64,000 bases of DNA from Clitoria ternatea. Lineage: Eukaryota; Streptophyta; Magnoliopsida; Fabales; Fabaceae. The position numbers and the translations under genes were made by a program. Positions within the stretch are counted from its first letter, which is position 1, and each line of letters opens with the position of its first letter. This document shows positions 46,807 through 59,650 of the stretch, piece after piece. The DNA lies in assembly GCA_037962975.1 (NCBI GenBank), contig CM075671.1:157345501-157409500 (forward strand), read 5' to 3'. The notes beneath the pieces are model-generated. The model was not told the DNA's origin. It saw nothing but the letters and a program-made list of their open reading frames with translations, and made no database searches.

Positions 46807-47700
46807 CTCTTTTTCAAAGCAATCAAGACGATGGTTCAAGTGTTGAATGGCTTCAAGAATGGCTTTAGAATTTGCCTGAGGATTGGTATGTGGAGGAGGA
46901 ATATGAGGAGGTGGTTTTAGATTAAAGTCCCAGACTCCAACATATTGGGAAATTCCTATTTTGGCTAAGTGTTGTCCAGAAATCTCATGTTTTAGAGATA
47001 ATTTTTCTCGGGTTTCCTCTTTGAGATCAATGCCAAATGCTTTGAAGAGTTTAGTGAGGAGAATGGCGTAAGGAAGCTTGGTTTGATGCTTGCTCTCCAT
47101 CATGTGAGTTTCGAGTAATCCTATCCAGTTGATAAGATGTTCATTGACCATTGCCCAAAGAATAAGGACATCGGATTCTTCAACCAATGCATAATTTCTA
47201 CCCCGTGGAATTAGTAGTTTCACTAAACAATAATGCAGTAGTTGATTTGTTAAGGACAATCTTCCAATAGTTCTAGAGTTTGTAGTGTCAGGATGAGTGT
47301 GCCATAGAGAGGCCCTTGCCTCAGTTGGGCTAAAATTCCATGAATCGATGGGAGTTTTACCATTGAATTCAGAATCTGTTTGAGGGATTAGAGTGATACT
47401 TGACATAGGCTTTAAGAGTTTCATCAGTCAAACATAGAGAAGAGTAAAACATTTTGACTAACTCAAGATAGACAAATTCATCAGTGAGGGAAGCAAAGGA
47501 TAGAAGTTCATGCTTTTCTAGGATTGAAACAAAATCAAAACACTCTTCTTTGAAAAATTTACAGCAAGCCACATGGGGGAAATAATACCTTTAGAAGCAA
47601 AGTTTATGAAATAATGGGTTTCTGCCTACTTGGATTCAAAATAGTTGGAATGAGATGCTCCAGCTATATTGGCTCTTTGTTTCTTCTTAGCATGAGACAT
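46807..47700 (-). pseudogene. Sirevirus-2 env-like ORF, fused into LTR sequence
   Basis: The ATG at 47700 gives MSHAKKKQRANIAGASHS, a near match to the start of the Sirevirus-1 counterpart. Fragments 47572-47369 and 47424-46807 continue it after frameshifts. The segments LLHYCLVKLLIPRGRNYAL and LPYAILLTKLFKAFGIDL match Sirevirus-1. A proline-rich PPPHIPPPH stretch and a short helical tail follow. The ORF then reads on into LTR repeats and stops at 46642, a fusion made by the deletion. Its function is unknown. Confidence 0.75.
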
Positions 47701-47945
47701 CTTGAAGCTTTGGCAATGGAGATTAGCAAATAATGGAAAGGTAGTGGTGATGAAAAGAAGAATGAGATTTATTGAGATTAGTTGGGTAGATGAAAGGTTG
47801 AATTTAAAAAGAGAGGTGTGGATTCTAAAGAGACAACTCATATTGGGAATGAGGAAGATTGAAAAGTGCACATAGAAATGATAAAAGGATGCGAGCGTTT
47901 GGCCTTCTGTAACTACCTATTGATTAAGAGGCTTCTGTTTAAGGC

Positions 47946-48053
47946 TTAATCGATTACTATATGTTGAGGTTTTTTGTTCTAATCGATTAACATAATTAAT
48001 TTCTGGGCAGAATTTTTAAGTTCCTCTTTCTTAATCGATTACCTAATCGATTA
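47946..48053. repeat. TAATCGATTA palindromes between pol and env-like ORF (Sirevirus-2)
   Basis: Four exact TAATCGATTA decamers start at 47946, 47979, 48032 and 48044. Position relative to pol and the env-like ORF equals that of the GAATCGATTC cluster in Sirevirus-1, but the flanks and spacing differ. Confidence 0.88.
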
Positions 48054-48240
48054 GCTTGACATAGTTTATTTTGAGGAAATTATTTTTACTTTAATATTTC
48101 ATCTAAATATCCAATACTGTAGTCAGGTTAGTTCCCAGGAAAGAGAGGTGGGTCCGACGTGACCACTTAAGTACTGGGTCTTTCCTAGCCAGAACGTCCC
48201 TCTGACCATTAACAACTCAGAATATTGAGATTGAAAAAAT

Positions 48241-51200
48241 TTATTCAGTATATGAGCCATCTAATATTCCCAATTCTCTTTAAATTTGTATAAAATTTTC
48301 TTTTGTTAGTGGTTTGGTAAAGATATCTGCCAATTAATCATTTATGGAAATATATTCAATTTTATAGTCACCTTTTAGAACATGATCTCTTATGAAGTGA
48401 CGTCTTATTTCAATGTGTTTAGTACGAGAGTGCATGACTGGATTTTTTGAGATATTTATAGCACTTGTATTATCACATTTTAAGGGGATTTGATCTTGGA
48501 ATACTCCAAAATCAGCAAGTTGTTGTCTCAACCACAAACTTTGAGCATAATAGCTTCCAGCTGCGATATATTTAGCCTCGGCGGTAGACAAGGCTACGCT
48601 GGCTTATTTCTTGCTATGCCAAGAAATAAGAGAACTTCCTAGAAGATAGCACAATCAACTAGTACTTTTACGATCAGTTTTATAACAGGCAAAATCGGAA
48701 TCAGAATATCCAACAATGGAATACCTTGCTCCTTTTAGATACCATAAACTGACATTTTGTGTCCCAACTAGATACCTTAATATTCTTTTTACTACAAACA
48801 AATGAGATTCTTTAGGATTTGTTTGGAATCTAGCACACACATGCAACATTTATTATATCAGGATGACTACCAGTTAGATAAGGAAAAGATCCTATCATAC
48901 CTATATATTTAGTGACATCGACTTCTTTACCTTTATCATCAAGGTCTAAATAACATGATGTTGCCATAGGTGTAGCAATCTCTTTCGCTTTATCCATGTT
49001 AAATTTCTTTAGAATCTCCTTGCAATATTTTGATTGACTAATGAAGGTTCCTTCTTTTCCTTGTTTGACTTGGAGTCCAAGGAAGAAAGTTAGTTCGCCC
49101 ATCATTGACATTTTGAATTTCATCTGTATCATACTCAAGAATTGCTTGCACAAAACATCATTAGTAGCACCGAAGATGATATCGTCAACATATATTTATA
49201 CTAATAAAATATCTTTATTTTCTCTTTTTATGAAAAGTGTGTTATCGACTTTACCTTTTCAAATTTGTTTTCTAATAGAAATTTACTTAGTGTCTCATAC
49301 CAAGCTCTTGGAGCTTGTTTTAAGCCATACAAGGCCATTTTGAGTTTGAAAAAAAAATCTTTAAATCCATGAGGTTGTTCGACATACACCTCTTCTTGTA
49401 AATAACCATTTAGGAATGTACTTTTTACGTCCATTTGATATAATTTAAAATCCATACAACATGCAAACGCTAATAGTAATCTAATGGCTTCTAGTCTAGC
49501 TACAGGTGCATAGGTTTCATCATAGTCAATTCCTTCTTGTTGGTTATAGCCTTTAGCAACTAATGTAGCTTTATTTCTTGTAATTAGACCTGACTCATCA
49601 ACTTTGTTCCTAGAAACCCATTTAGTCCCTATTACTTGATGATTATCGGGCTTAGATGTTAATTCCCATACTTTGTTTCTTTTAAATTGATTTAACTCAT
49701 CTTGCATTGCTAAGATCCAATTTTCATCTAAGAGAGCTTCATCAATAGTCTTAGGTTCAATTTGAGAGACGAAGGCTAGATGGTTACAAGCATTTCTAAG
49801 TGATTGTTGGGTACTTACACCTTTTGAGATATCACCTATGATGTTATCCATTGAATATTTTTTGGGCATATCCATTCTTTTGGAATATCGGATGGGAATT
49901 CTTTCGGCGTGAATTCCTCATATTGTTTTGTTCCTTCTTCTTTATCTTCAATCTTCATCTCCTCCATTTATCCTATGAGGTTATTAATACCCTCCTTTCT
50001 CAGAGTCTCTTGGTTATCTTCGTTAAATTTTATATGAACAGACTCTTCTATTGTTAATGTTCATTTATTAAAGACTCGATATGATTTACTATTTGTAGAG
50101 TAACCAAAAAAGATTGCCTCATCAGACTTGGTGTTGAATTTTCCTAGGTTGTCCTTGCCATTATTATGAACAAAGCATTTGCATCTAAAGACACAAAAAA
50201 TGTGAAATATTTAGTTTTCGATTTTTGAAAAGCTCATAGGGGGTTTTGCTTAAAATGGGTCAAATTAAACAATAGTTCATAACGTAGCAAGCTATATGGA
50301 CAACTTCAGCCCAAAAACTTTTGGGAACTGCATTCTCGTTCAACATTGTCCTAGCGAGTTCTTCAAGTGAGCAATTTTTCCTTTTAACAACACCATTTTG
50401 TTGAGGAGTTCTTGGTGCCAAAAAATTATGTCTTATTCCATGGTTTTCGCAAAAGTTTTCAAAATCTTGATTTTCAAATTCTCCCCCATGATCAGTTTGA
50501 ATAGATGTTATTCTTAAGTTCATTTCATTTTGGACAACCTTAATAAGTTTCTTAAATGCTCTAAATGCTTCATTTTTATGGGATATGAACAATGTCTATA
50601 TAAATCTAGAGAAATCATCCACAATCACAAGAGCGTAGTAATTGCCTCTAAAACTTTTAATTTATGATGGTCCAAAAATATCCATATGCAAAAGCTGTAA
50701 AGGCCTATTTGTTGAAACAACGTTTTTAGATTTGAAGGAGGCCTTTACTTGCTTTCCCTTATAGCAAGCATCACAAAACTTATTTTCAAATTTGATTTTA
50801 GGCAATCCTATCACTAAGTCTTTTGAAATTAATTTGTTCAAGTGACCTTCGTGAATGTGGCCTATTCTCTTATACCATAGAAATGATTCATCTTCCTTAG
50901 AAATTAAGCATTGTACATCATTTGAGGGAAAACTATATAGGTTAATCATGTAAATGTTATTCGATCTTTGACCAATGAATTTAACTCCATTTTCCTTATG
51001 TTCAATAATGCAACAGTTAGAATTAAATGTTATGATAAATCCTTTGTCACATAGTTGACTTATACTAAGTAAGTTATGTTTTTACCCTTAACATATAATA
51101 CATCATTAATAAGGGTAGAGGAATTAGTACTTACATTTCCATGTCTGAGTATTCTTCCTTTTGTGTCTCCATAGGTGACATTTCCTTTCTTCTTTGGAAT

Positions 51201-51290
51201 GAAGGTTGAGAATTTTGATATATCCCCGGTCATGTGTTTTGAGCACCCACTATCTATATAGTAGTGTGAGTTTGCTACTTTAAAGCATAT
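48241..51290 (-). pseudogene. pol: Sirevirus-2 pol: protease, integrase, reverse transcriptase, RNase H
   Basis: Protease shows YIDSGCSKHMTG near 51260. The pre-integrase and integrase fragments 50949-50662 and 50592-50260 contain TDHGGEFEN and PQQNGVV, but the usual ERKN reads KRKN, so the catalytic glutamate is changed to lysine. RT fragment 49875-49228 has the Copia blocks; the YVDD motif lies near 49185 after a TAA that fits CAA to TAA. RNase H remains in 48849-48655 and 48591-48334. There are many more breaks than in Sirevirus-1, so this copy is older. Confidence 0.92.
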
Positions 51291-51305
51291 CTACAAAACA
51301 AAGTT

Positions 51306-53089
51306 TTAGGTTTTAGGTACCCTTAGTATGTTGGGTTCTTTCATATTAGTTTGGGATTTCAAAATTTCTTTTGGAATCCATACCCTTCTAATGACTTTTT
51401 GAGAATTTTTCTTTATTATGCAATTTAGTGTTATCTGACCGTATTTTCCATAATAGAAACATGTCTTATTAAATGAGTATGGCCTTTTAATATTCCTATT
51501 TTGACAACAATATGAAGTTGTGTGACCTCTTTTTCCACATTTTGCACATGTTAGAATTGGTTTAGATTTTTCACTTGAGGGTACAAAGAAATTCTTATAA
51601 TTAGTTTTATCTTCACTATTTTCGTATCCTATGACTGTTCTATCAAGTGTATATTTTTGGTTTCCAAGTAGTGCATCAAGATTCTTTTTACTATTTGTGA
51701 ATTTTTCAAGTGTTTCTTTTAGATCCTTATTTTTATTTTCAAGAATAACATATTTATCATACAACATGCATTCTTTATTACCATTACATGCTATGAGAGT
51801 GATATTAGAGTTGATTAATTCTCCATTTTGAATCCTAAGGTTTTCTTTCTCTAGATTAACTTCTTTTAACTCATTTTCTAGTTTCAAAAGACTTTGTTTA
51901 GAGCATGCATATTTTTTGGTAACTAAAACGAATTTTTCATGTAACTCTTCAAATGCTTCTATTAGTTCATTTTTGTCAATTTCACTTTCATTGTCACTAA
52001 AGTCTTTAAAAAGCTTACCTCTTTATCTTTAGAGTAGTGCGTCATTAGGTAGAAATTTTCCACCTTTTCCTCTGATTCTTCGGGTGAGTCTTCAAGATTT
52101 TCTTCCCAGGCTATGTAGGCTCTCTGTTTTCCTTTGTTGTCCTTGTTCTTTTTCTTAAGATTTGGGCATTCAGCCTTGAAGCGTCCTACTTTACCAAATT
52201 CAAAGCAAGAGGAAGGATTAGTGAAATCTTTAATTAATTTCTTACCTTGATTTGGATATCTCCTACGGAAGCCCTTCTTCTTTAGGAATCTTTCAAACTT
52301 TTTAACGAGTAGCCTAAACTTTTCATAACAAAGTTCTTTATTTTCGGGCTCTTCTTCTTCTTCAATTGATGTGGCTTTAAGGGCAATCCCCTTTTTCCTA
52401 GTGTTCTTCCTTTTTTCTTCTTCCTCGGCTACCTTCAAATCTTTAAGCTCTTGTTTATGCTCTTGAAGCTTCCCAAATAGGGTGGCGAGAGACATGGTAT
52501 AGAGGTTCGCCATTTGCTTCAAGGTGGTCGCCATTGGTTGCCATTCCCTAGTTAAACTTTTTAACACCTTTTGGATTAGTTCTTTGTTACTATAGGTTTT
52601 ACGCAAGGTGAGTAAGTGATTAGTAATAAGAGTGAACTATTTTTGCATATCCATAATGTTTTCATTTGGACTTCTTTTAAAACTCTCATATTAACTAGTA
52701 AGCGTACCAATTTTTGCATCTTTAACATCATTAGTTCCTTCATGAATCGTTTCAAGTGTTTCCCACATTTCCTTAGCAGTATTACAAGTAATAACTCTAA
52801 AAAATTCATCAGGACCTAATGCAAGAGTAATAAGATTTTTTGCTTTAAGATTAAATTGTACCTTTTTCTTATCTTCACTAGTCCATAGATCCATAGGTTT
52901 ATCACATTCCACATTATCAACAACATATTTAGGAACGAAAGGACCAAATTCAATAGCATGCCATACCTTGAGATTGTAGGATTAAACAAAGATTTTCATC
53001 CTTTCTTTCCAAAAGGCATACCCCTCACCATTGAAAGCTGGAGGCCTATTTGTAGCTCCACCTTCAGGAAAGAGATTACTTGAGGCCAT
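51306..53089 (-). pseudogene. gag: Sirevirus-2 gag
   Basis: The ATG at 53089 (MASSNLFPEGG) lies 40 bases after the primer-binding site. Fragments 52912-52691, 52606-51962 and 51887-51306 cover the gag core, the zinc knuckle and the C-terminal part. The first knuckle reads CFEFGKVGRFKAEC, with its second cysteine and its histidine replaced, so zinc binding is lost; CAKCGKRGHTTSYC near 51545 is intact. The middle part is a charged coiled-coil. Many stops are present. Confidence 0.88.
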
Positions 53090-53128
53090 TTTTCTCCTAC
53101 AGCTGTTAAGCCTTCTAGCAAGAGTCTA

Positions 53129-53140
53129 GCTTTGATACCA
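53129..53140 (-). other. Sirevirus-2 primer-binding site (initiator tRNA-Met)
   Basis: The minus strand reads TGGTATCAAAGC two bases after the LTR end AAAATCAACA. This is one change from the Sirevirus-1 site. Confidence 0.9.
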
Positions 53141-53142
53141 CT

Positions 53143-54714
53143 TGTTGATTTTAGTGGCCTCAATAACTCAAGAGGGGGGTGAATTGAGTTTTATAATTTT
53201 AAAAATGTCTTACAAAACACTTTCGAGTTTCGTTGAATATGCTAAAAGTTTAATATAAATAGACAATTATATAAAAGATAGAGTACTTTCAAGATAATTT
53301 AAGGATGAAGAGAAAGAAGATAATAGCACACTCTAAGTTTTTATCCTGGTTCGATTTCCCTAGTCCAGGCCCCAAGTAAATTTACTTGAGATTTTCACTA
53401 ATAAGAATTTGAGATTTCCAAGATGAGAAAATAAACGAATCTTGATTTTCCTATCAAGTTCTTACCCCTCACTTTTATCACTTTCACAATTCTTAAAATA
53501 ATCACCCAAAGACTATAACCTAGCCTCTGTTACAATACTTTTTGCCAAAAAAATATAGAAAGGTAAAATAAATTTAATCTTCCTTTACACTATAGCAGAG
53601 TAAAATAGGAGAAGACATAAGATAGGCTACTTGATAATATGACAGTTTTTAGTAGCAGTATTAATTGATTAACAATATAACGCACCTTGAAACAATAAAT
53701 GAGAATATGACGTGAAAAGGGCTGTAGCTCTCTTTTTGTTAGAACGGAATAAAAAGAATGATAGTGCACAAAACTTTGTTAATCAAAAATCAAATAAAAT
53801 TATAGCTCTTTTCTTGATTAAAGCAAAATAGAAAATGAAGCATAATTGTAGCTCTCTTTTAGATAGAGTAGAAAAATCAAAGCAAAAGTAATGAAACTGT
53901 AGCTGTCTTTTAAATAAAGCAGAAATTAAAGAATAAAACAAAAGTAGTGAAACTGTAGCTCTCTTTTAAGATAGAGTAGAAAAGTAAAATTAGAAGCACC
54001 AAGAGGTTTCACTCACACGGTTTTTAGACTCTCTTTTAGAAGAAAATTTTGAAAGTCAATTTTAAAAGAGGAAGAGCAAGGCTTTACTAGAGCATTTTGA
54101 GAGAGAATGAAAGTTCAGAGCCTATCAGTGAAAAATAACGATGTCTGGCACCTCTATTTATAATTTTCAGAAAAGAATATAGCTGTTAGGTTTAGAGGAA
54201 AATTTAAATTTTGATTTTCAAAAACAATCCTTAAACTCAGCTGATGCTTTGAAATGGTCAAATGAACGTAGTTAATCGATTACCTTAATTGATTAGGTTC
54301 ATTCTATTTTAGTTTGAATAAGTCCAGATTCTAAGTCAATCAATTACCTTAATCGATTAGTTCAATTTTGTTTCTGATTTGACCAGGTCTAGATTCCAAT
54401 GTAATTGATTAGTGTTACTTTTAAAAATATAAGTACTTTTTCTTTAATCAATTACCCTGTTATTGTGTTCCATATTTATTTTTACAGAACCAATTTAATC
54501 AATTAACCTAATCTATTAGAAACGTTTGTAAAAAATAATTGTTCTAGAATCAAGTTAATCGATTATTCTAATCGATTAGAGGTGCTCTGTTTTGCAAAGA
54601 TTTGATTTTAACCTTTCACAAGCTGAGCTTTTGTGATCATCAAAACATTTTTACATATAATTTAACTTTTATAGATTACTCCCCCTATTTGAGGTATTAA
54701 GATGAACAGTTTCA
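53143..54714 (-). mobile_element. Sirevirus-2 5' LTR
   Basis: 1572 bp, followed by GTTGA (54715-54719), the same five bases that precede the left LTR (46003-46007). On the minus strand it starts TGAAACTGTTCATC, with a G-rich AATAGGGGGAGTAATC just inside. An alternative start at TGTTTTGATGATCAC (54649) would leave 65 bp of PPT-like sequence outside the LTR; the matching target duplication favours 54714. Confidence 0.82.
54273..54580. repeat. Paired, decayed TAATCGATTA palindromes (Sirevirus-2 LTR)
   Basis: About ten TAATCGATTA-like decamers occur, several as pairs 13-14 bp apart (54273/54286, 54336/54350, 54496/54510, 54556/54569). Many have the central CG changed to TG or CA, as in TAATTGATTA and TAATCAATTA. 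Confidence 0.82.
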
Positions 54715-54719
54715 GTTGA

Positions 54720-56863
54720 CATGAAAAATGAGGTTGTTAGTAAGCTTTAATTGCTTCTTGAAGTAGGAAAATAGTGGAAGAGTGTCATAATTGGTTCCAT
54801 AAATGCATGGGCCTAGTTATAGTACTTGGAATTTATTATTGGATGTGGATTAGTATTTATGATGGTTGTTGGATAATTATTGGTTGGAAAAGGTATGGTA
54901 TTTATGGTGAATTAAATGAAGAAGATAGATGATTTATAGGAAATAATTGTGTCATTAGTTTAAAAAACCTTATTGGGACATATTAGAATCTAAGGAAATA
55001 TTTGTTGAGTTTAGGAAATTCCATTGGAAGCAATTGGTCAATTTTAACATGTACCTTATCAACGAACCTAAGTTATGATTTTAGACTTAAAGGTACCCTT
55101 TACCTTAGGCATGATGTTAGTGACTAAAAATGAGTTATTGGAAGTGGTATAACAATTATTTATGGTTGGAAATAATTATGGTTGAATGAATAGGAAGTTA
55201 GTATTTAATAAGTGAAGGAAACTTAGAAGAAGTGTAGAAATTATTGTTAGTAAGGAGACAATATTTATAAAATTTAGTTTGTATGTTACTGAAGGTTGGA
55301 TAATTGATTAGGAGGAAAAGACTTAGTATTTTAAGTGGTGTTTGGTAAGAACCAAGTGTTGGGTGAAAAAATAAATGTTACTAATGAGTTAAAATAATTT
55401 AATTTAGCATTGGAACTTTTATTAAGAAGGTTGGACATTTTAATTGCTAAAAGTATGGAAATTGTGGAACTTCAAGAATGGAAAACTTGTTAGTTCTTAA
55501 AATAAAAATGCTACAAGTAGTTATAAAAATATACAAGACTACTTAGAAGCTTTATGAAGCTTAATGGATAATTGTTGAACACTTGGCAAATTGTAGACAA
55601 GGTTCTAAATATTCAAAGTATTGGAAAACATTGAAAGAGTCAACAAAACTTCTAAAATCTCAAAGATTAAAATTTTTATAAGCTAGTATAATGTTATGTA
55701 TATGATGGGCAAAATTAATAACATTAAAATGATTTTAGTTTAGTGATTGATGTGGTCCTACATTTATTTAATGTAGGGTTTGACAATTCTAGTGAGGCAG
55801 GGCCATCTAACCTGGTGGAATACTTCTCTTGAGGCAGAAGAGAAGTGTATTTTCTAAATGCATGCACAATGTTTATTGATAATATATTTGTTGGTGATAC
55901 TTGTATGTTTGCCTTGAATGAGTATACTATCTCTTATGTGTGAAATTAAATGAGATTGAATCTTGTTGATGGTTGGATATTGGATTGGCACATTTGATGA
56001 TGGTATGCATTTGGAATATACTTCTTTGAATGCTTTCTTGATTTCCACGTGGATGATGTGAAATGATGCCTTAGAAAATGTTTTTGATAAATTGTATGCC
56101 TTTGAGGATAGTATAATTGGTTGCATGCCTTAACTATAAATCTTAAAATGTATTAGAATCCCTAAATGAGAGGATATGAGATTCTTATGAAGCTGAGGCT
56201 AACATATGCATTCTTGCATTTCATGGCATGCATAGCATATCATATTGTGATGTATTGTGATGTATTGCAATTCTATTTTGTTTAATTAAATTTGTATGCT
56301 TAATCGGTTTAATTATATAAATGGAATAAAATAAGATTTAAATTAAAATGGATTAAGGAAATATGCATGCTTAACGAATATTTTCATAATCACTTTTAAT
56401 AATTATGGTTTGCCTAATTCCATAATTTGAGAATAGATTATGTATGTAAGTGATGTTCTTACATATGCTCAATAATTCCTAGATTTTACGATCTTGACTC
56501 CTTTTTCTTAATTAGGATGTTTGATTAAAATATTCATTTTTAAATGAAAGTAAAGGAATTGTGAATTGAAAAAGATGTTTAGTTGATTAATTCAAATTGA
56601 GCTAAGAAATAAACATTAATAAAAGTGTACAAATTATTTTTAGTGAACCAATGATAAATTTAATTACAATACTCCAAGAAAATCAATCACTTGTTATTTA
56701 TTGTTCTAATTTTTATATTTACTCTGTTTTAATTTTAATTGTAATAATCAATCCAACCCCCCAAAATATTTTTTGTATGTTTGTTAAATTTTTGTTTGTT
56801 AAAAAAATTAATTTTAAACTTGATTTTCCTAATATTTTTGTGTTGATCTTCAAGAGGACGGCC
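54720..56863 (+). mobile_element. LTR-like sequence V, second part
   Basis: It continues the sequence cut by Sirevirus-2. The block ACTTCTCTTGAGGCAGAAG near 55823 is the inverted counterpart of 43539 in U, so V and U are relatives in opposite orientation. The end of V was not located. It may reach the primer-binding site at 56943, which would make it the 5' LTR of Athila-1, or an Athila LTR may start inside this interval. No ORF is supported. Confidence 0.5.
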
Positions 56864-56937
56864 TAGGTTGACACCCTAGCACTACATTAATTAATTTTAA
56901 TGTACTAATTTGACGGTACCACGACAGAAACACGTCA
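56864..56937 (+). repeat. 74-bp repeat at the Athila-1 5' junction, copy 1
   Basis: It starts TAGGTTGACACCCTAGC and ends CACGTCA, five bases before the primer-binding site, so it is probably the 3' end of the Athila LTR. The copy at 61093-61166 differs at three positions. Confidence 0.85.
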
Positions 56938-56942
56938 AATTT

Positions 56943-56960
56943 TGGCGCCGCAGCTGAGGA
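56943..56960 (+). other. Athila-1 primer-binding site
   Basis: TGGCGCCGCAGCTGAGGA has the TGGCGCCG start usual for Athila/Tat-group elements (complementary to the CGGCGCCA 3' end of certain tRNAs). The rest differs from the common form, so the exact tRNA is not assigned. Confidence 0.72.
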
Positions 56961-57137
56961 TCAACGATCTTAAGGAAAATTCTTGTTTTAAATTAATTTT
57001 TATATAAAATTGAAAAAAATAAAAAATAATAATATAATAAAAAAAATTTTTTGTTTGTTTGTTTGTTTTATTTTATTCTTTTGCATGATTTAGGATTATT
57101 ATGATATATTGCTCATGCTCATGAAATATCTTGTTGT

Positions 57138-58560
57138 ATGCTATGTATGACTAGAAGGACTTTTGGGCATTTATATTCATTTGATCCTGAAATTGATAGA
57201 ACTTTTCATAGATTAGTCAGAGAAGCTAGATTTAATAATAACTTTGTTGATATTGATAGTGATAGTATCTCATCTGAATCTACTGAAAGTACTACTACTA
57301 GTTTTTCTGATATGGATGGACCTCATGAAAGAACTCTTAGAGAACTAGCTGCTCCTGAATTCACATACAAAAGTTTGTGTATTCAATATCCTAAAGAGGA
57401 TGTCCCTTTTATGCTTAAGACCGGACTTATACACTTGTTGCCTAAGTTTCATGGTCTTGCGGGTGAAGATCCGCACAAACACCTCAAAGAATTCCATATT
57501 GTGTGCTCCACAATGAAACCTCAAAATGTTTAAGAAGACCATATCTATCTTAAAGCGTTTCCTCATTCTTTAGAGGGTGTTACTAAGGATTGGCTTTACT
57601 ACCTTGCTCCAAGATCAATCACAAGTTGGAATGACTTAAAGAAAATGTTCTTGGAAAAGTTCTTTCCTGCCTCTAGAATCACTGTAATACGAAAGGACAT
57701 ATCTGGCATTAGGCAACTCTCTGGAGAAAGTCTTTATGAGTATTGGGAGAGATTCAAGAAACTCTGGGTAAGTTTCCCTCACCACCAAATTTCTGAACAA
57801 CTTCTTCTTTAATACTTTTATGAAGGTCTGCACCACGTTGATCGCAACATGTTAGATGCGGCAAATGGAGGAGCTTTAGGAGACATGACTGCTGCTGAAG
57901 CAAGGAACTTGATTGAGAAGATGGCATCCAATTCCCAACAATTCAGTGTTAGAAATGATGCTTTCAAAGCCATGAATGATTCAAATTCTAGTGCATCTGG
58001 CATTAAATTGGAAAGCAAACTTGATGGTCTCACCACTTTGGTCACACAATTGGTAGTTAATTAAAAATCCATGACTGTTAGAATGTGTGGCATCTGCTCT
58101 TCACAAGAGCATCCCACTGATTGTTATCCCTCTCTACAAGAGAAGGGTGATGATAATCCTTAAGCCAATACAGCAAACATCTACCATAATAGACCTCCAC
58201 CACAATAACAACAAAACCATGACCTTTCAACCAACAGATATAACCCAAGTTGGAGGAACCATCCAAACTTGAGATGGGGAAATCAACAAAATCCCCAACC
58301 CCCATTTCAAAATAATACACCAACCTTCCAAAAGCCAAATCCTCAACCATCCATAAGTGGCCCTTCTTTGGAGGATCTAGTAAAGCAAATAGCTACACAG
58401 AACTTGGAGTATCAACAGAGGAATGATGCTACAATCCAAAGTTTAAGCAACCAAATTGGGCAATTGGCATCATCATTGAACCAGTTACAGTCTCAAAACT
58501 CTGACAAATTACCATCTCAACCAGCTACAAATCCAAGAAATGTGAGTGCAATTCAGATAA
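57138..58560 (+). pseudogene. gag: Athila-1 gag
   Basis: A single reading frame runs through 57138-59465 with scattered stops. Athila gag signatures are GLIHLLPKFHGLAGEDPHKH, then, after a TAA at 57531, DWLYYLAP, EKFFPASR and YEYWERFKKLW, and GGALGDMT. A likely start is the ATG at 57147. A TAA near 57811 falls in a place that fits CAA to TAA, as do stops near 58163 and 58208. A glutamine- and asparagine-rich region (58270-58560) follows. Confidence 0.92.
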
Positions 58561-59650
58561 GATCAGGTAAGAATCTTGAAGTACCCATACCTAAGGAACC
58601 TGAGAAACAAACAAATGTGCCTACAAGAATTAAGAATGATGTACCTTCTTCAAGCACAAGGAAGTCTGAGATGCAATCACCCCAAATCCCACCTCATATC
58701 CCTCTTCTATTCCCACTAAAAGTAATTCCAAGCAAGAAGATGGAAGAAGTGGACAAAGAAATTTTGGATACTTTTAGGAAAGTGGAAGTGAATATACCTC
58801 TTCTTGATGTAATTAAGCAAATACCCAAGTATGCCAAATTTATGAAAGAGCTATGTACTCACAAGAGAAAACTCAAGGGCAATAAAAGGATAAGCATAGG
58901 GAGAAACGTATCTGCACTGCTTGGTAAGGAAGTTCTAAATATTCCTAAGAAATGTAAGGATCCAGGTACGTTTACTATACCCTGCATCATAGGCAATAAG
59001 AAATTTGAAAATTGCATGTTAGATCTAGGAGCTTCAATAAATGTTATGCCTATGTCTGTTTTTAAATCTTTGTCTCTTGGAACTTTACAACCTACTGGTG
59101 TAGTGATTCAGTTAGCAAATAGAAGTACTGTTAACACTGCTGGAGTCATAGAGGATGTTTTGGTTCAGGTAGATCAGCTTGTTTTTCCTGCTGACTTTTT
59201 CATACTTGATATGGAAGAAGGTATGCCTCAAATTCCTGTTCCTATAATTTTAGGAAGACCATTTTTGAAAACAGCCCAAACCAAAATAGATGTTCATGCT
59301 GGAATCCTCTCTATGGAATTTGGTGACACAAGAGTTCAATTCAATATTCTTAATGCTATGAACTACCTATCTGAAGATCATTCTATTTTTTATATTGACA
59401 TTATGGATGAATTGATTTGTGATTATCTTTCTGATTCTCTCAAAATGTTCATTTGGAATGCATGAATGATTCAAACAAATGTTTTTCATGCAATGATTCT
59501 GGAAGTTGTGATATCTGTGCTAAAATTAATAAATACATATATTCTGATTCAGAATCTTTTGATATACCTGTTAACCATAAGGAGCTAGAATGTATGAACT
59601 GGAATGCAGGATTTCAAGAAAACTCTAACAAAATTGTTAAGATGTAAGCA
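58561..59650 (+). pseudogene. Athila-1 protease region
   Basis: The Athila-type protease motif LDLGASINVMP lies at about 59020-59050, with IILGRPFLKTAQTKID near 59248. The upstream part contains the conserved VIKQIPKYAKFMKELCT segment. The gag frame stops at 59465. A -1 frame carries the cysteine-containing linker 59453-59647 and leads into RT, so there is a frameshift near 59455. Confidence 0.88.

Noticed and set aside
55854..56126. 90-codon minus-strand ORF in V
   Set aside because: No recognisable domain; the related part of U lacks a matching ORF.
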